This document shows, one piece after another, positions 18,998 through 30,223 of a DNA stretch of 64,000 nucleotides (within the stretch, counting starts at the first letter, position 1; the number at the start of each line of letters is the position of its first letter). The notes under the pieces are model-generated. The model saw only the letters and a program-made list of their open reading frames with translations. It was not told the DNA's origin and did no database searches. Source of the DNA: Paraspadella gotoi (Eukaryota > Chaetognatha); NCBI GenBank assembly GCA_051294375.1, contig CM119264.1:31252135-31316134 (forward strand), written 5' to 3'. The position numbers and the translations under genes are program-made.

Positions 18998-21056
18998 ATT
19001 AATTAATTAATTATTCTAGCGACGACGAAGGTCTAACCTGGAAATACGCAGGCTACGCAGCCGGAATTCCTTGGGATCGAAACAAAAGGGAAGTGAAATT
19101 AAGAAAATAGGAAAAAAACAAAGGAAATAAATGGAGAAACAAAAAAGGGGGAAAGAAACAAAGAAACAACAAAAAAGAAGAAAGAAACAAAGGAGGGAAA
19201 AAGAGAAACAAAGAAAATAGAGGAAAGAAATAACGGGAACAAAAAAAAAACAAAGGAAAGAATAGAAAGGATAAAAAGAAACAAGGGAATGAAAGAAAAG
19301 AAAGAAAGGAAAGAAAGGAAAAGAAATATAGAAAACAATATCTTTCATCAGATCGGGAGATTTTGTTCCTGACGAATGTCAAATGATAGAACTAGACGAC
19401 GGATCTGTCATAATCAACGCCAGGAATCAATATCATTATCATTGCAGGTGAAAGACTATCACTATCATTATCATTGCAGGTGAAAGACTATCACTATCAC
19501 TATCATTTCGGGAGATGAAAAAGTTTCAGCTTAGTTTTTATTTTATTTTATTATTTATTTTTTAATGGTGGGTTCTCTTTTGTTTTTGAAGCTTTTTTCC
19601 CCCATTCCTAAGAATTCCGTAGATGTCGCTTTTCAATATACGTCTTTTGTTTCTCATTCGTTTTTTTTTCTCAGATGTCGAATCATAATGAAAAGTTTTG
19701 ACGGTGGTGATTCATTTCCCGCGGAACACATTAAGTTGGACGAAAAGTAAATACAATTCAATACGTATAACTAAACAAAAACCTCATAAATCAAGAAACA
19801 AATTATTTTTAAACAGCTCGTTAATTAAGATTAATTTAATTAATGTTTTCCCGTTCTTTCAGCCTTCACGATTCTGCCGTGAGCGCATCAACCATTAAAC
19901 ATCGAGGAGTTCTCTACTTCGCCAATCCTGACCATCCGAGATTCAGGGTCAAACTTACTCTCAAGTGGTCGTATGATGAGGTAAGTCGTCAGCTGAGATA
20001 ATATTCGGTGTAAGATATCGACTAAAAACCTTTGCAGGTTCCACTCTACTTGTGTACCATCAAATTTAAAGACAAATTTGAAATATGATTTTTATAAATG
20101 CTTATTTAGTTCTTCAAATTATACACCTGTTATTTCGGCATAAATAGCTTTAACCATGTACAATATACAATATTATACATATTACATACCATATACATAT
20201 AAAAGGCAAAAAATTATGCAAAGTATTCAAATTAAGAAGTAAACTAAGATGTAATTTTAGTAATTTTCTATTTAGATATTTTTTAAATGTTGGGTATCCG
20301 GTGAGTGCGGTATAATTACAATGGGCGTTTCTTTTGTGAGTCAGTTGACCTTACCATCAAAGCTGAACTACTTTCCTTCCGCAGGGTAAACGATGGGAAC
20401 CCTCTGGTCTGGTCGTGTGGCCTTGGACCAGCGCTTACTCTGCTCTCGTGTCCATCGTGGTAAGTGAAATAATAATATTATGGCAACAGCCGGATTGCCT
20501 GTAATGCCCATTGGGCATCTCACTGTTGGCTTTGGGGGCTTCCGACCCTCAGTGACGCCTCCAGTCACTGGCGCGGTTACCCTAGGACGGTCTCGCTTTG
20601 CCAACGCAGAGGGAAGTCGTTAGGACTGTGGATAGAACACTACGCCTGGGATGGTGTGTTCCCCCTCTGAGCCAATGGATTTGGCTGAAGGATGGTGGAC
20701 ATGAGGCGGTGTGAATATACCACCACAATATAATAATAAAATAATAAGAACTAATAACTTCATTTTATTTTAAGAAAACGCTATATTTCGACCACTAAAT
20801 CCTTTATTAAATGATGTACCAATTGCATAATAGGATATAAAAAATAATTAAATAAAATTAATATGTGAACAATTTAAAATTGTTTTCGTAAAAAACTAGT
20901 TTCTGCTTTCATAATAGTTTTCATAATCGCAGACTCATTTGCATTTTGTTTGCAATTCAGGAAGTGGCACCAGATGGACATTCAGGTCGACTCGGAATTC
21001 TCTACGAGAGAGAAAGCTATGACGAAATCGCCTTTGCCAGAATCATCACTCCTTAG
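16738..21056 (+). CDS. NEU1-like sialidase (exo-alpha-sialidase)
   Basis: Hydrolyses terminal sialic acid from glycoconjugates; family GH33, closest to the lysosomal type NEU1. Ten exons: 16738-16990, 17309-17445, 18208-18385, 18703-18826, 19020-19092, 19352-19447, 19675-19746, 19863-19980, 20385-20459, 20961-21056. From the ATG at 16741 this gives about 405 residues (NEU1 is about 415). Visible: YRIP (first catalytic Arg), Asp boxes [24 protein letters not shown] and a degenerate SFDGGDSF, the NARNQ stretch, and LYE near the C-terminus (the catalytic Tyr region). PDECQ and [14 protein letters not shown] match NEU1 well. No signal peptide is seen at the 16741 start, unlike NEU1, so an upstream exon may supply the N-terminus. 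The join between exons 5 and 6 is one base out of phase with standard sites. Confidence 0.9.
17309..17445 (+). CDS. Sialidase exon 2 (Asp box 1)
   Basis: [20 protein letters not shown], then [13 protein letters not shown]. The donor GTGAGGGAGAGAGAG opens into a purine-rich tract. Confidence 0.92.
17530..18206. repeat. Pyrimidine minisatellite in sialidase intron 2
   Basis: About 680 bases of almost pure C/T, built from units like ctccctctctctcccccat (19 bp). It runs directly into the exon 3 acceptor. Long mirror-like purine/pyrimidine tracts of this kind can form triplex DNA. Confidence 0.93.
18208..18385 (+). CDS. Sialidase exon 3 (Asp box 2)
   Basis: [14 protein letters not shown]...[19 protein letters not shown], then [18 protein letters not shown]. 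Phase 0 in, 1 out. The preceding intron ends in the 680-base pyrimidine array. Confidence 0.92.
18703..18826 (+). CDS. Sialidase exon 4
   Basis: [20 protein letters not shown], then [20 protein letters not shown]; matches NEU1 [22 protein letters not shown]. Phase 1 in, 2 out. Confidence 0.92.
18840..19010. repeat. (GAAT)n and (AAAT)n tracts
   Basis: gaatgaatga at 18840-18890 and aaataaataa at 18930-19000 in sialidase intron 4. Confidence 0.95.
19020..19092 (+). CDS. Sialidase exon 5 (Asp box 3)
   Basis: [20 protein letters not shown], then RNKRE and donor GTGAAA. Phase 2 in. Ends in phase 0, whereas the next exon needs phase 2. Confidence 0.88.
19352..19447 (+). CDS. Sialidase exon 6
   Basis: [20 protein letters not shown], then [11 protein letters not shown]. 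Its end and donor (tcattgcaggtgaaagac) are repeated 31 bases downstream. Confidence 0.9.
19435..19500 (+). repeat. 31-bp duplication of the sialidase exon 6 donor
   Basis: tatcattatcattgcag|gtgaaagac occurs twice, 31 bases apart, with further partial tatcac units. Confidence 0.9.
19675..19746 (+). CDS. Sialidase exon 7 (degenerate Asp box)
   Basis: [20 protein letters not shown], then KLDE; acceptor TTTTCTCAG, donor GTAAAT. Confidence 0.9.
19863..19980 (+). CDS. Sialidase exon 8
   Basis: [20 protein letters not shown], then [19 protein letters not shown]; matches NEU1 FFSNPAHPEFRVNLTLRWS. Donor GTAAGT. Confidence 0.92.
20385..20459 (+). CDS. Sialidase exon 9
   Basis: [20 protein letters not shown], then LVSIV; phase 0 to 0, donor GTAAGT. 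Confidence 0.92.
20480..20715 (-). mobile_element. tRNA-derived SINE-like repeat
   Basis: On the minus strand an A-box-like TTGGCTCAGAGGGGG and, about 40 bases on, a B-box-like TGTTCTATCCAC. Lies in sialidase intron 9. Family not identified. Confidence 0.45.
20961..21056 (+). CDS. Sialidase exon 10 (stop)
   Basis: [20 protein letters not shown], then [11 protein letters not shown] and TAG. LYE carries the Tyr expected at the catalytic site. Confidence 0.92.
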   Translation, partial: EVAPDGHSGRLGILYERESYDEIAFARIITP

Positions 21057-21984
21057 GGACGAACGATTCGCCTTTTTTCTTAGGGACGAAGAGACCAATT
21101 TTGAAGGGATTTTTGGTGACATTTTAAGTTTTTTAAGGGAAGTTCTGACCCGGAGGAATGGTCTGACCATTTATGAGTTACCTGAGTAACCAACCAGACA
21201 CATTAACCGGTTTTTCTGCAATATTTTAATTATGCAATATATTTAATAGCTGTTAAAGATATTTTTATCGCTATGTTATTTTATTGTATATTTTTTTTTC
21301 ATCAGACAAATGAAACGAAATTAATTTCACGTTTTCTTAAATTGGGCATTTTTCGACGCCAGTATCATAATTTGCTTACCCAAAAAAATTAATTATTTTT
21401 CGCATTTATTATCATCTTCTTTGCGTCTTTTTTCTTGCCAACGTCATTTTTTTAAATGTACAAAGTCATGTTTGTTTGGTTTTAATTTTTTTCAAATGTT
21501 TATAAAATGTATAACATTACTATTTTACAAGGAAAACAATGCATACAACAAATTTTATGTCTTTTCCTCCTCCTCCTCCTCCTCCGAGGTATAGTCAGGG
21601 CAGTTATTCGACCACTTTTCGACTCTCCTCCTGCTCTTCCTCTCTCATTTCTCCCTCACTCTTTCCTCCTTTTCTTTTTCTCCTCTTCCTCCCTCATTTC
21701 TCCCCCGCTCCCTCTTCCCCTCCTGCTCTTCCTCCTCCTCTTCCTCTCTCATTTCTCCCCCGCTCCCTCTTCCCCTCCTGCTCCTCCTCCTCCTCTTCCT
21801 CTCTCATTTCTCCCCCGCTCCCTGACTGACTCCCTGACTGATAATCAATCGAATTCGATCTTTCGACCGGCAAAATCGATCGCTGCGACTTTTCGACCGT
21901 TTGCGAGTCGAAGAGAGGTTGAAAACCCCGCTTAGCTTTACCTCTCTCATTTCCCCTCCTGCTCCTCCTCCTCCTCTTCCTCCC
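21057..21984. other. Convergent intergenic region
   Basis: Between the 3' ends of the sialidase (plus) and TMC (minus) genes. 21560-21830 holds about three repeats of tcctcctcttcctctctcatttctcccccgctccc, which are tandem copies of the Glu-rich coding tail and stop codon of the TMC gene. Confidence 0.75.
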
Positions 21985-22108
21985 TCATTTCTCCCCCGCT
22001 CCCTCCTCCTTCTTCCCCTCCTGCTCCTGCTCCTCCTCCTCCTCATCTCCTTTGAGCAAAGCCTGCATCTTCGGGTCTTTGCGATGTTCCCCTCGATGTT
22101 CGGCCATC
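21985..22108 (-). CDS. TMC-like last exon
   Basis: MAEHRGEHRKDPKMQALLKG, then a Glu-rich tail ending GAGEK and TGA at 21987-21985. Phase 2 in. The acceptor is preceded by an (ATCTC)n tract. Several out-of-register copies of the tail follow downstream. Confidence 0.72.
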
Positions 22109-23363
22109 CTTGAGGAGATGAGATGAGATGAGATGAGATGAGATGAGATGAGATGAGATGAGATGACGAAAAAAAAAGGTAGTTGCTCAAAATTTATGAG
22201 ATGAGATCAAATTAGTTAAACGAAAAGCTGAATCAAATTAGTGAATTACATTAAATCAAATTAATTCTACCACTAAATTACTAACTGAGAAGAATAATTG
22301 AGTTAATTAATCAGCTCATTTTTAGATATAATTTGAGACGAGAGCCAACCTTGTGTGGATGTATTCTTCGTCCCTGTTTCGAAAAAACGTCAAATGTTTT
22401 GTTCCTCGAAGATTGACGATGTTTCGTGTCAGATTCTCGATGACTTCTGGACAATGTTTCGACTTGTCCAGCGCCTTGATGGAGAGAAACGAAATGCTGG
22501 AGTTGTTGACGGAGTAATTGATGAAGCTAGACCAGCGAATGTTCCAATGTTTTTATCATAAAAATACAATATTCTTCAATGAGATAAATAGTCATTTTAA
22601 CAAAGAAAGAAAATTTAAGGAATTTAACCAAATTCGAAATGAGAAATTGAGCAAATAATTTAAATTTCTTTTTTTTTTAAACAAAAAAGTGTTTTAAAAA
22701 AACAATAATGGAGATTAGGGTGCACCGCAGGGACTTTCTTATCGGGTCCATTTCCGTATATGATTGCCACGCACTGAATTCGAATTCCTTTCTTAATTTT
22801 CATACGATTTTGGGTCACTTGATTAATTTTAAGGTGATAAGGTTATGAGAATTTTTAACGTAAGTGGAATAGACCGACCGACCGACCCGACCCCGACCGA
22901 CGCGACCGACCGACCGACCGACCGACCGACCCGACACCGACCGACCGACCGACCGACCGACGACCGACCGACCGACCCGACGCGACCGCACCGACCGACG
23001 ACCGACCGACCGACCGACGACCGACCGACCGACCGACCGACCGACCGACCGACCGACCGACCGACCGACCGACGACCGACCGACCGCACCGACCGACCGA
23101 CCGACCGACCGACCGACCGACCGACCGACCGACCGACCGACCGACGACACGACCGACCAGACCGACCGACCGAGCCGGAAAAGTGGCATATCTACGATTC
23201 CGAAGTCCCTCACCTTCTGAATACGAGTCCCTCACCTTCTGAATGTTCAGCTTTGTCTCCTTCGTTAAATTCATTACGTGATTAACGTCACGAATCTGAA
23301 TTAAAAATTCAGGTGGAGGACGATAGAGAGAGATTCTTTCGGCGTTGGGAAATGAGAGAGAAA

Positions 23364-23426
<63 letters not shown>

Positions 23427-25508
23427 CTGCTTCAATATATAATAGACGTCGCTGTTCTCCTGATCAACTTTGTCGATCATCTGCTTCATTGCGAATCTGT
23501 ATCTCGCGATAGCCAAAGCCATTCGAATCATCGCCCCAGCAAAGAGGACGAGAAGGACAAGCATCAAAACTCTGTGAGTTGTGAGAAGTGAGATGTGAGA
23601 GATGAATGTGAAAATTTAAATAGGAATAAAATTAAGTATTAATTATTAAGTATTAAGTATCATACAATTGAAACTTTGAAATATTATACCACTTTATTGA
23701 TAGGGAGGTATTCTGGGAGTGAATAAACGAGACTGTGAGAGAGTCTTGATTGAAAGCTTGCAGGGACCTGCTATGTCATTATCTTGTAAGAGTGATGCTG
23801 ATGGGGGCCTTAAACCCCCATAGCCTTAAACCATCATAGCCTGACCAAAGTCATGAGCAAGATAGCTTGTTTATTAAATGAATGGATTATCTTCATATTG
23901 GTTGTACGAATTTCATAGAAATTAGAACGGTAAATGTAAGCTCGGCGTGAAAGGTGAGTATTTCAAAATATGCCAAATGAAAGTGACGACTCTGCAGTGA
24001 GAAATCTTAAATATTGTTAAAAAGACTATTGACTACCTCTCTTTAACGTCCGGTATTTTTAAAATAACCCCGCATTATTTAAAATTAAATACTTGTATCT
24101 GCCGAGAAGAATGCAGGCTGGCCAGAGATAAAATTCTGATGGATGAAGCAAACAGTCGTTCATGGTAGAAGCGAGAAATAGATAACCCGTCCTAAAATAA
24201 ATGAATACATTCTATTAAAATATAAGAATGAAAGAGAGAAAATAAATTTAATTAGGTCCAAACTTAAATTGAATGAATTTGATGATTACTCAGACAATTA
24301 TTACGTAATTGAAACGATCCAATCAATCAATTACAATATGAAATCAATCATTCACGCACATACTTAAATCTCGACTGATATGAAAAAACTTGTAATATAA
24401 GCAAAACAAAGAGAGGGTTGCTTATAAATTTTCTTTCATACTGATAGAGAAGTACTTGACTTTTGTTTTCCGCCGATTCGCAAAATTCTAGCTGGCATGT
24501 GTTTCAATTTTATAAAGATTTTTCTAAGAAGGTAAATTTCTGAAGAAGCAAAATTTTTACTTTTATATATTATATAAATTATATTATATTAAATTTATTA
24601 TTCTTAAAAAATTCTAGCTGGCATGTGTTTCAATTTTATAAAGATTTTTCTAAGAAGGTAAATTTCTGAAGAAGCAAAATTTTTACTTTTATATATTATA
24701 TAAATTATATTATATTAAATTTATTATTCTTAAAAAAGATATTTCTATTAATCCTTAAAATTCTCATTGAAAAAATTCAATTTTTTTTTAATGGCTAATT
24801 TTTTTTGATAGATAAGAAAATTCTGTAAAACAAACCGGAATGAAAATATTTTGTTTACAAAAATTTTCAAAATTACTTGTTTCACTTGTTTCTATTTTTA
24901 AATTTTATAAAGGTTTTACTATTTATTATGAATAATACTGAATTATTATGAATAATATTCAATCACGTTTCCCATTTAAAATCTAAAAAAATAAAAAATA
25001 ATAAAGAATAATAATAAATAAATAATAATTACCAAAGTAAACATAAACGTCAAGTAGTTTTCTAACAAATAAATGTAATAAAAATCATATCCAACAATCA
25101 ATCAAACCAATAAAATTAAAATAAGCAATCAAATCAATTAATCAATCAAATCAATAAAATTAAACTAAGCAATCAAATCAATTAATCAATCAAATCAATA
25201 AAATTAAACTAAGCTATCAAATCTATTAATCAATCAAATCAATAAAATTAAACTAAGCAATCAAATCAATTAACCAATATATATCCCTCACTGCTCGTAA
25301 TAAAAGGGTCCACAGTAAGAACTATGCGGTCTCGTCCAAACGTAAAAGAGCGAGAGGCCGAATCCGAACAAAGCCAGAATGAAGAGAATGACGAAGTAGA
25401 TGGTGTTGCCCATTCGGGTTCTCATTCCCTGAGCTTTGGATCGGGAATCTGAGACAAAGCTGAGGTTGAAGAGACGACCGTAGAATAGGAGGAGCTGGAA
25501 AGAGAGAC

Positions 25509-25540
<32 letters not shown>

Positions 25541-28500
25541 TGTGGCGAATCCGAAATTTGCCTCCCGTACAGCTTGGTGAAACTCAGCTCGTCTCATTGG
25601 CTTAGACAGCTCATTCTGGGTTCAATCTCCTCACGGTCACACAGGTTAAAGTGAGATGGTGTAGGCATAAACACGCCAGTGACATGGGGTGGTCACTGCA
25701 GGTCCAAAGCCCTGAGCGCCAGCTGTCGTGAGAAGCCTGAACGGAGGAGAGAATCTGAATGACTGACAGATTAATTGATTGGTTCAATTGATTGATTAAT
25801 TTTTGAAGGATTGACGAATGGAGGAGAGAATCTGAATGACTGACAGATTAATTGATTGGTTCAATTGATTGATTAATTTTTGAATGATTGACGAATGGAG
25901 CAGAGAATCTGAATGACTGACAGATTAATTGATTGGTTCAATTGATTGATTAAACCAAAACACTTGGACTCACAATTTTCACGATGGCGACATTGATGAT
26001 TCCGGGTGAAGTGAGAAATCCGATCCACGAGATTAGACATGTGAAACAGATGTCGAGTGAATTAAATCCGACGTGAAAACCAAGAGGAAAAGCATCTCGC
26101 ATGCACGCCTTTTGATGGAGTGAGGGTTGATGGGTTTGTGATGGTGATGGGGTGAGACAGCTGCTCGGGTTTTCAAATTTAACCCAGTGGCTCATTGAGT
26201 AAGCTCATGAGCATCGTGTACCGGGTTCAATCCCAACCCGATGTCTAGTCTACGAGCGGTGTGAGGGCGGCCTTTATTCAGCCTGAGGGGCGTTTCGACC
26301 CCCTTAAGCTTGGTTCCAAGCCGAGGACCCGTTCCATCGCTGATCGAAGGAGTTTATGAAATTATCTTGAGCCCATTTAAATTAGCGCTTAAATCCGTAG
26401 CTGATTTTTTAAATTTTAGAGAGCCCCCAAAAAAGCTAAAAAACAGTGAAAAAAAGGTATTGTCAGTAGTGTTCCGATAACCGTTAACTGTTAACGGTTA
26501 TTAACGGTTAACGGTTAAAAATAATTTTAACTTAACCGTTAATATATTCATTTTAACGGTTAAATTCGGTTAATTTTCAAATGTGATTTTTTTCATTTTT
26601 TGGTATGAAATCTTTAAATTTAAAAAAAAACCTATTTTTTTTATGTTCTCTCTTATTCTCCTCTCCCCTTCTCACCATATTTTTACCCCTGTCTCTCTTC
26701 TCCAATTTTTCCCTGCTTTTTTTCTTTGTTATTTTCTCCTTTTTTTTCTATCCTCATCTCTCTCTTATTCTTTCTTCCCCTTTATTTATCTCCTCCTGTT
26801 CCTTTCTTTTTCTTTCTCACTTTTCCCCTTTTTCTTTCCCCCTTTCTTTTTTCTCCTTTTTTCGCCCTTTGCTTTTACCTTTTTCCTTTTTTTTTGCCCT
26901 TTCATGCAATAATATATATTCAATTTAGCTAAAAATAAATAATCCCTATTTTACTTTTTCTCTCTTTTTCTTTCCCTCTTTAAAATTAACAAAGAAGCAA
27001 ATGAAATAAAACCGAATGAATGAAAAAAATGAATAAAAACCAAATAAAAAAAATATTTTAAAAAATTTAAAAATTAATAATAGAAAGAACGAATCTTAAA
27101 AAAGACATATAAAAAAGAATAATGATGAAATACTTTTTAATTAAACTGAAAAATATATTTTTAATCAATAAATATTTTGATCAATCGATAAATCAATCAG
27201 TCTATCAATAAATTAAAATTCATATTTATATTTATGGTCAATGACCATTGGTCATAGTTTATGAAAGACTAACAACAGAAAACAAGCGTTTAAGAAACTA
27301 ACAACTACAAAAATAATGGGGAATAGAAGAAGTAGAGAAAGAAAAAGAGAAAGCAAAAGAGATAAAGAGAAAACAAAATATAGAATTAGAATTTGATGGT
27401 ATCCTTTCGTTTCGTTGTGTTATGAGATTAGCAAAAATATTTGTTTTGTTACAACAACAATTTTATTTGACATAAAATATAGACATGTTTCGACTCTCTT
27501 TCAAGTCTTTATCAGCGCATTCAAGAGCCAGAGTTAAAAAGAAAATACCATTAAATACTTTATTTTGTTTTAAATCTTAATATTTTAAATTTAAAGTTGA
27601 ATTATAAAATTAACCGATCTTAACGGTTAACCGTTAAAAATGTTAGTTTTAACGGTTAAGCGAATTTCCTAAAAAATTAACGGTTATCGGAACTCTAATT
27701 GTCAGTTCATTTAATATTAAAAGCATTTTTTTAATCAACTGCTTGTACCTACAAACTAACTGACCCCCGACTTGCCCTGTCTAACCCCCGGCTTGTCCTT
27801 CCCTCCCTTAAAAACCTTGTCCTTTCCTCCCTTAAAAACCTTGTCCTTCCCTCCCTTAAAAACCTTGTCCTTCCCTCCCTTAAAAACCTTGTCCTTCCCT
27901 CCTTTAAAAACTTTCCTCCTCCCTTAAAAACTTGTCCTTCCCTCCCTTAAAAACCTTGTCCTTCCCTCCCTTAAAAACCTTGTCCTTCCCTCCTTAAAAA
28001 CTTGTCCTTCCCTCTCTTAAAAACCTTGTCCTTCCCTCCCTTAAAAACCTTGTCCTTCCCTCCCTTAAAAACCTTGTCCTTCCCTCCTTAAAAACCTTGT
28101 CCTTCCCTCTTTTAAAAACCTTGTCCTTCCCTCCCTCAAAAACCTTGTCCTTCCCTCCCTTAAAAACCTTGTCCTTCCCTCCCTTAAAAACCTTGTCCTT
28201 CCCTCCCTTAAAAACCTTGTCCTTCCCTCCCTTAAAAACCTTGTCCTTCCCTCTTTTAAAAAACCTTGTCCTTCCCTCCCTCAAAAACCTTGTCCTTCCC
28301 TCCCTTAAAAACCTTGTCCTTCCCTCCCTTAAAAACCTTGTCCTTCCCTCTTTTTAAAAACCTTGTCCTTCCCTCCCTCAAAAACCTTGTCCTTCCCTCC
28401 CTTAAAAACCTTGTCCTTCCCTCCCTTAAAAACCTTGTCCTTCCCTCCCTTAAAAACCTTGTCCTTCCCTCCCTTAAAAACCTTGTCCTTCCCTCTTTTA

Positions 28501-30129
28501 AAAACCTTGTCCTTCCCTCCTCAAAAACCTTGTCCTTCCCTCCCTTAAAAACTTGTCCTTCCCTCCCTTAAAAACCTTGTCCTTCCCTCCCTTAAAAACC
28601 TTGTCCTTCCCTCTTTTAAAAACCTTGTCCTTCCCTCCCTTAAAAACCTTGTCCTTCCCTCCCTTAAAAACCTTGTCCTTCCCTCCCTTAAAAACCTTGT
28701 CCTTCCCTCCCTTAAAAACCTTGTCCTTCCCTCCCTTAAAAACCTTGTCCTTCCCTCCCTTAAAAACCTTGTCCTTCCCTCCCTTAAAAACCTTGTCCTT
28801 CCCTCCCTCAAAAACCTTGTCCTTCCCTCCCTTAAAAACCTTGCAAGCTTCGATGTTAGCGGCGATGATTTGATAAAAAACCAGACGAATTAAAAGTGGA
28901 GATACAATGATTTTCCAAAGAGTGACGAAAACATCCCAGACCATAATTCGCCAGAAGAAACCGGAAAGCACATTTTCCCAACACCCCTGAGAGAAGCGGG
29001 AGTGATTTTGATATCATTATGATCTCACCAAGACGAGTGATTTTGATATCATTATGATATCACCAAGACGATTCAAAGTACATTTTTGGAGCTACGAATA
29101 TGTTTTCGGCTCTATTTCAAAGTCAAATTTCTGTTTGTTATCCCTAACCGTAACCCAAACCCAAATATTTAACTAAATATTTTACTAAATATCCCTAATC
29201 ACTAATCCTAATTCCGTACTATTGCTTAATTCATCATTCTATTCCCTAACCCGAACTGTATTTTTTAATCCTAAACCCTAATAACTAATATTTATCCAAA
29301 TTTCTAACCATATTCTTAAACTAACCCTAATCTTTAATTTAATCAAGAATTAAACCAAATTCACAAGTTGAGTTGAAATGGGTTCATTGGTTTCTAATAC
29401 TTCATCTTTTCTAATACCTTAAACCCTCTTCTCTATCTTACTTCTCTATCTTACTTCTCTATCCTACTTCTCTAACCACCCTCACCATCTGACAAAGGGA
29501 GCAATAGTCGTTCTTGAACTGTCCGCAAGAGAACTTGACTAAGAGAGCTTGAAAAGTGGCCATGATTGTCATCAGTCGGAATACAGCGAGACGCAGCACG
29601 TTGTAGATCATTGTTGTTTTCTCTGGGAGGCGTTCTATGATAGAGAGAATGCCGAGGAACTTGGGGAAGAGATGAGCGAGGAAGAGGAGGGTCTGAGAGG
29701 GAGAGGGGGGGGAGAGAGGGAGGGAGAGAAGGGAGAGAGGGAGAGAGAGAGAGAAAAGATGTTGTAAGTCACGGTGGATATCTTTAGAAAGCGTTGGTTG
29801 AATTTTATTATTGTCAAGATAAAAATAAGGAATTGAAAAAAAATTTAATTCTATGTAAATGTTGGGGATATTAAAATCACAGTGTAATATATAGGACACC
29901 ACACATATTACTCCTACGATGCCATTAGAATTATTCTCTTAAATATTTCAAAACTTATGTTTAACCAAAAGAAAGATTTATGTGGTTTATATGTAAAATC
30001 ATTTGCTCAAAAACCAACTGAAATCGAATAATCAATTCTAAAAAAAGATCACTTACATGAGAAAAAAAAAATATCGATCCCAAAAACTATACTATACTTA
30101 TATACTTGACATTTTCCAATAATTTCCCA

Positions 30130-30223
<94 letters not shown>

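Noticed and set aside
27794-28840. CRISPR-like array
   Set aside because: The units abut without unique spacers; it is a eukaryotic minisatellite at a splice donor.
29150-29345. Telomere-like ccctaa motifs
   Set aside because: Scattered and irregular (ccctaacc, ccctaatc). No tandem TTAGGG array. Similar loose text at 35500-35600.
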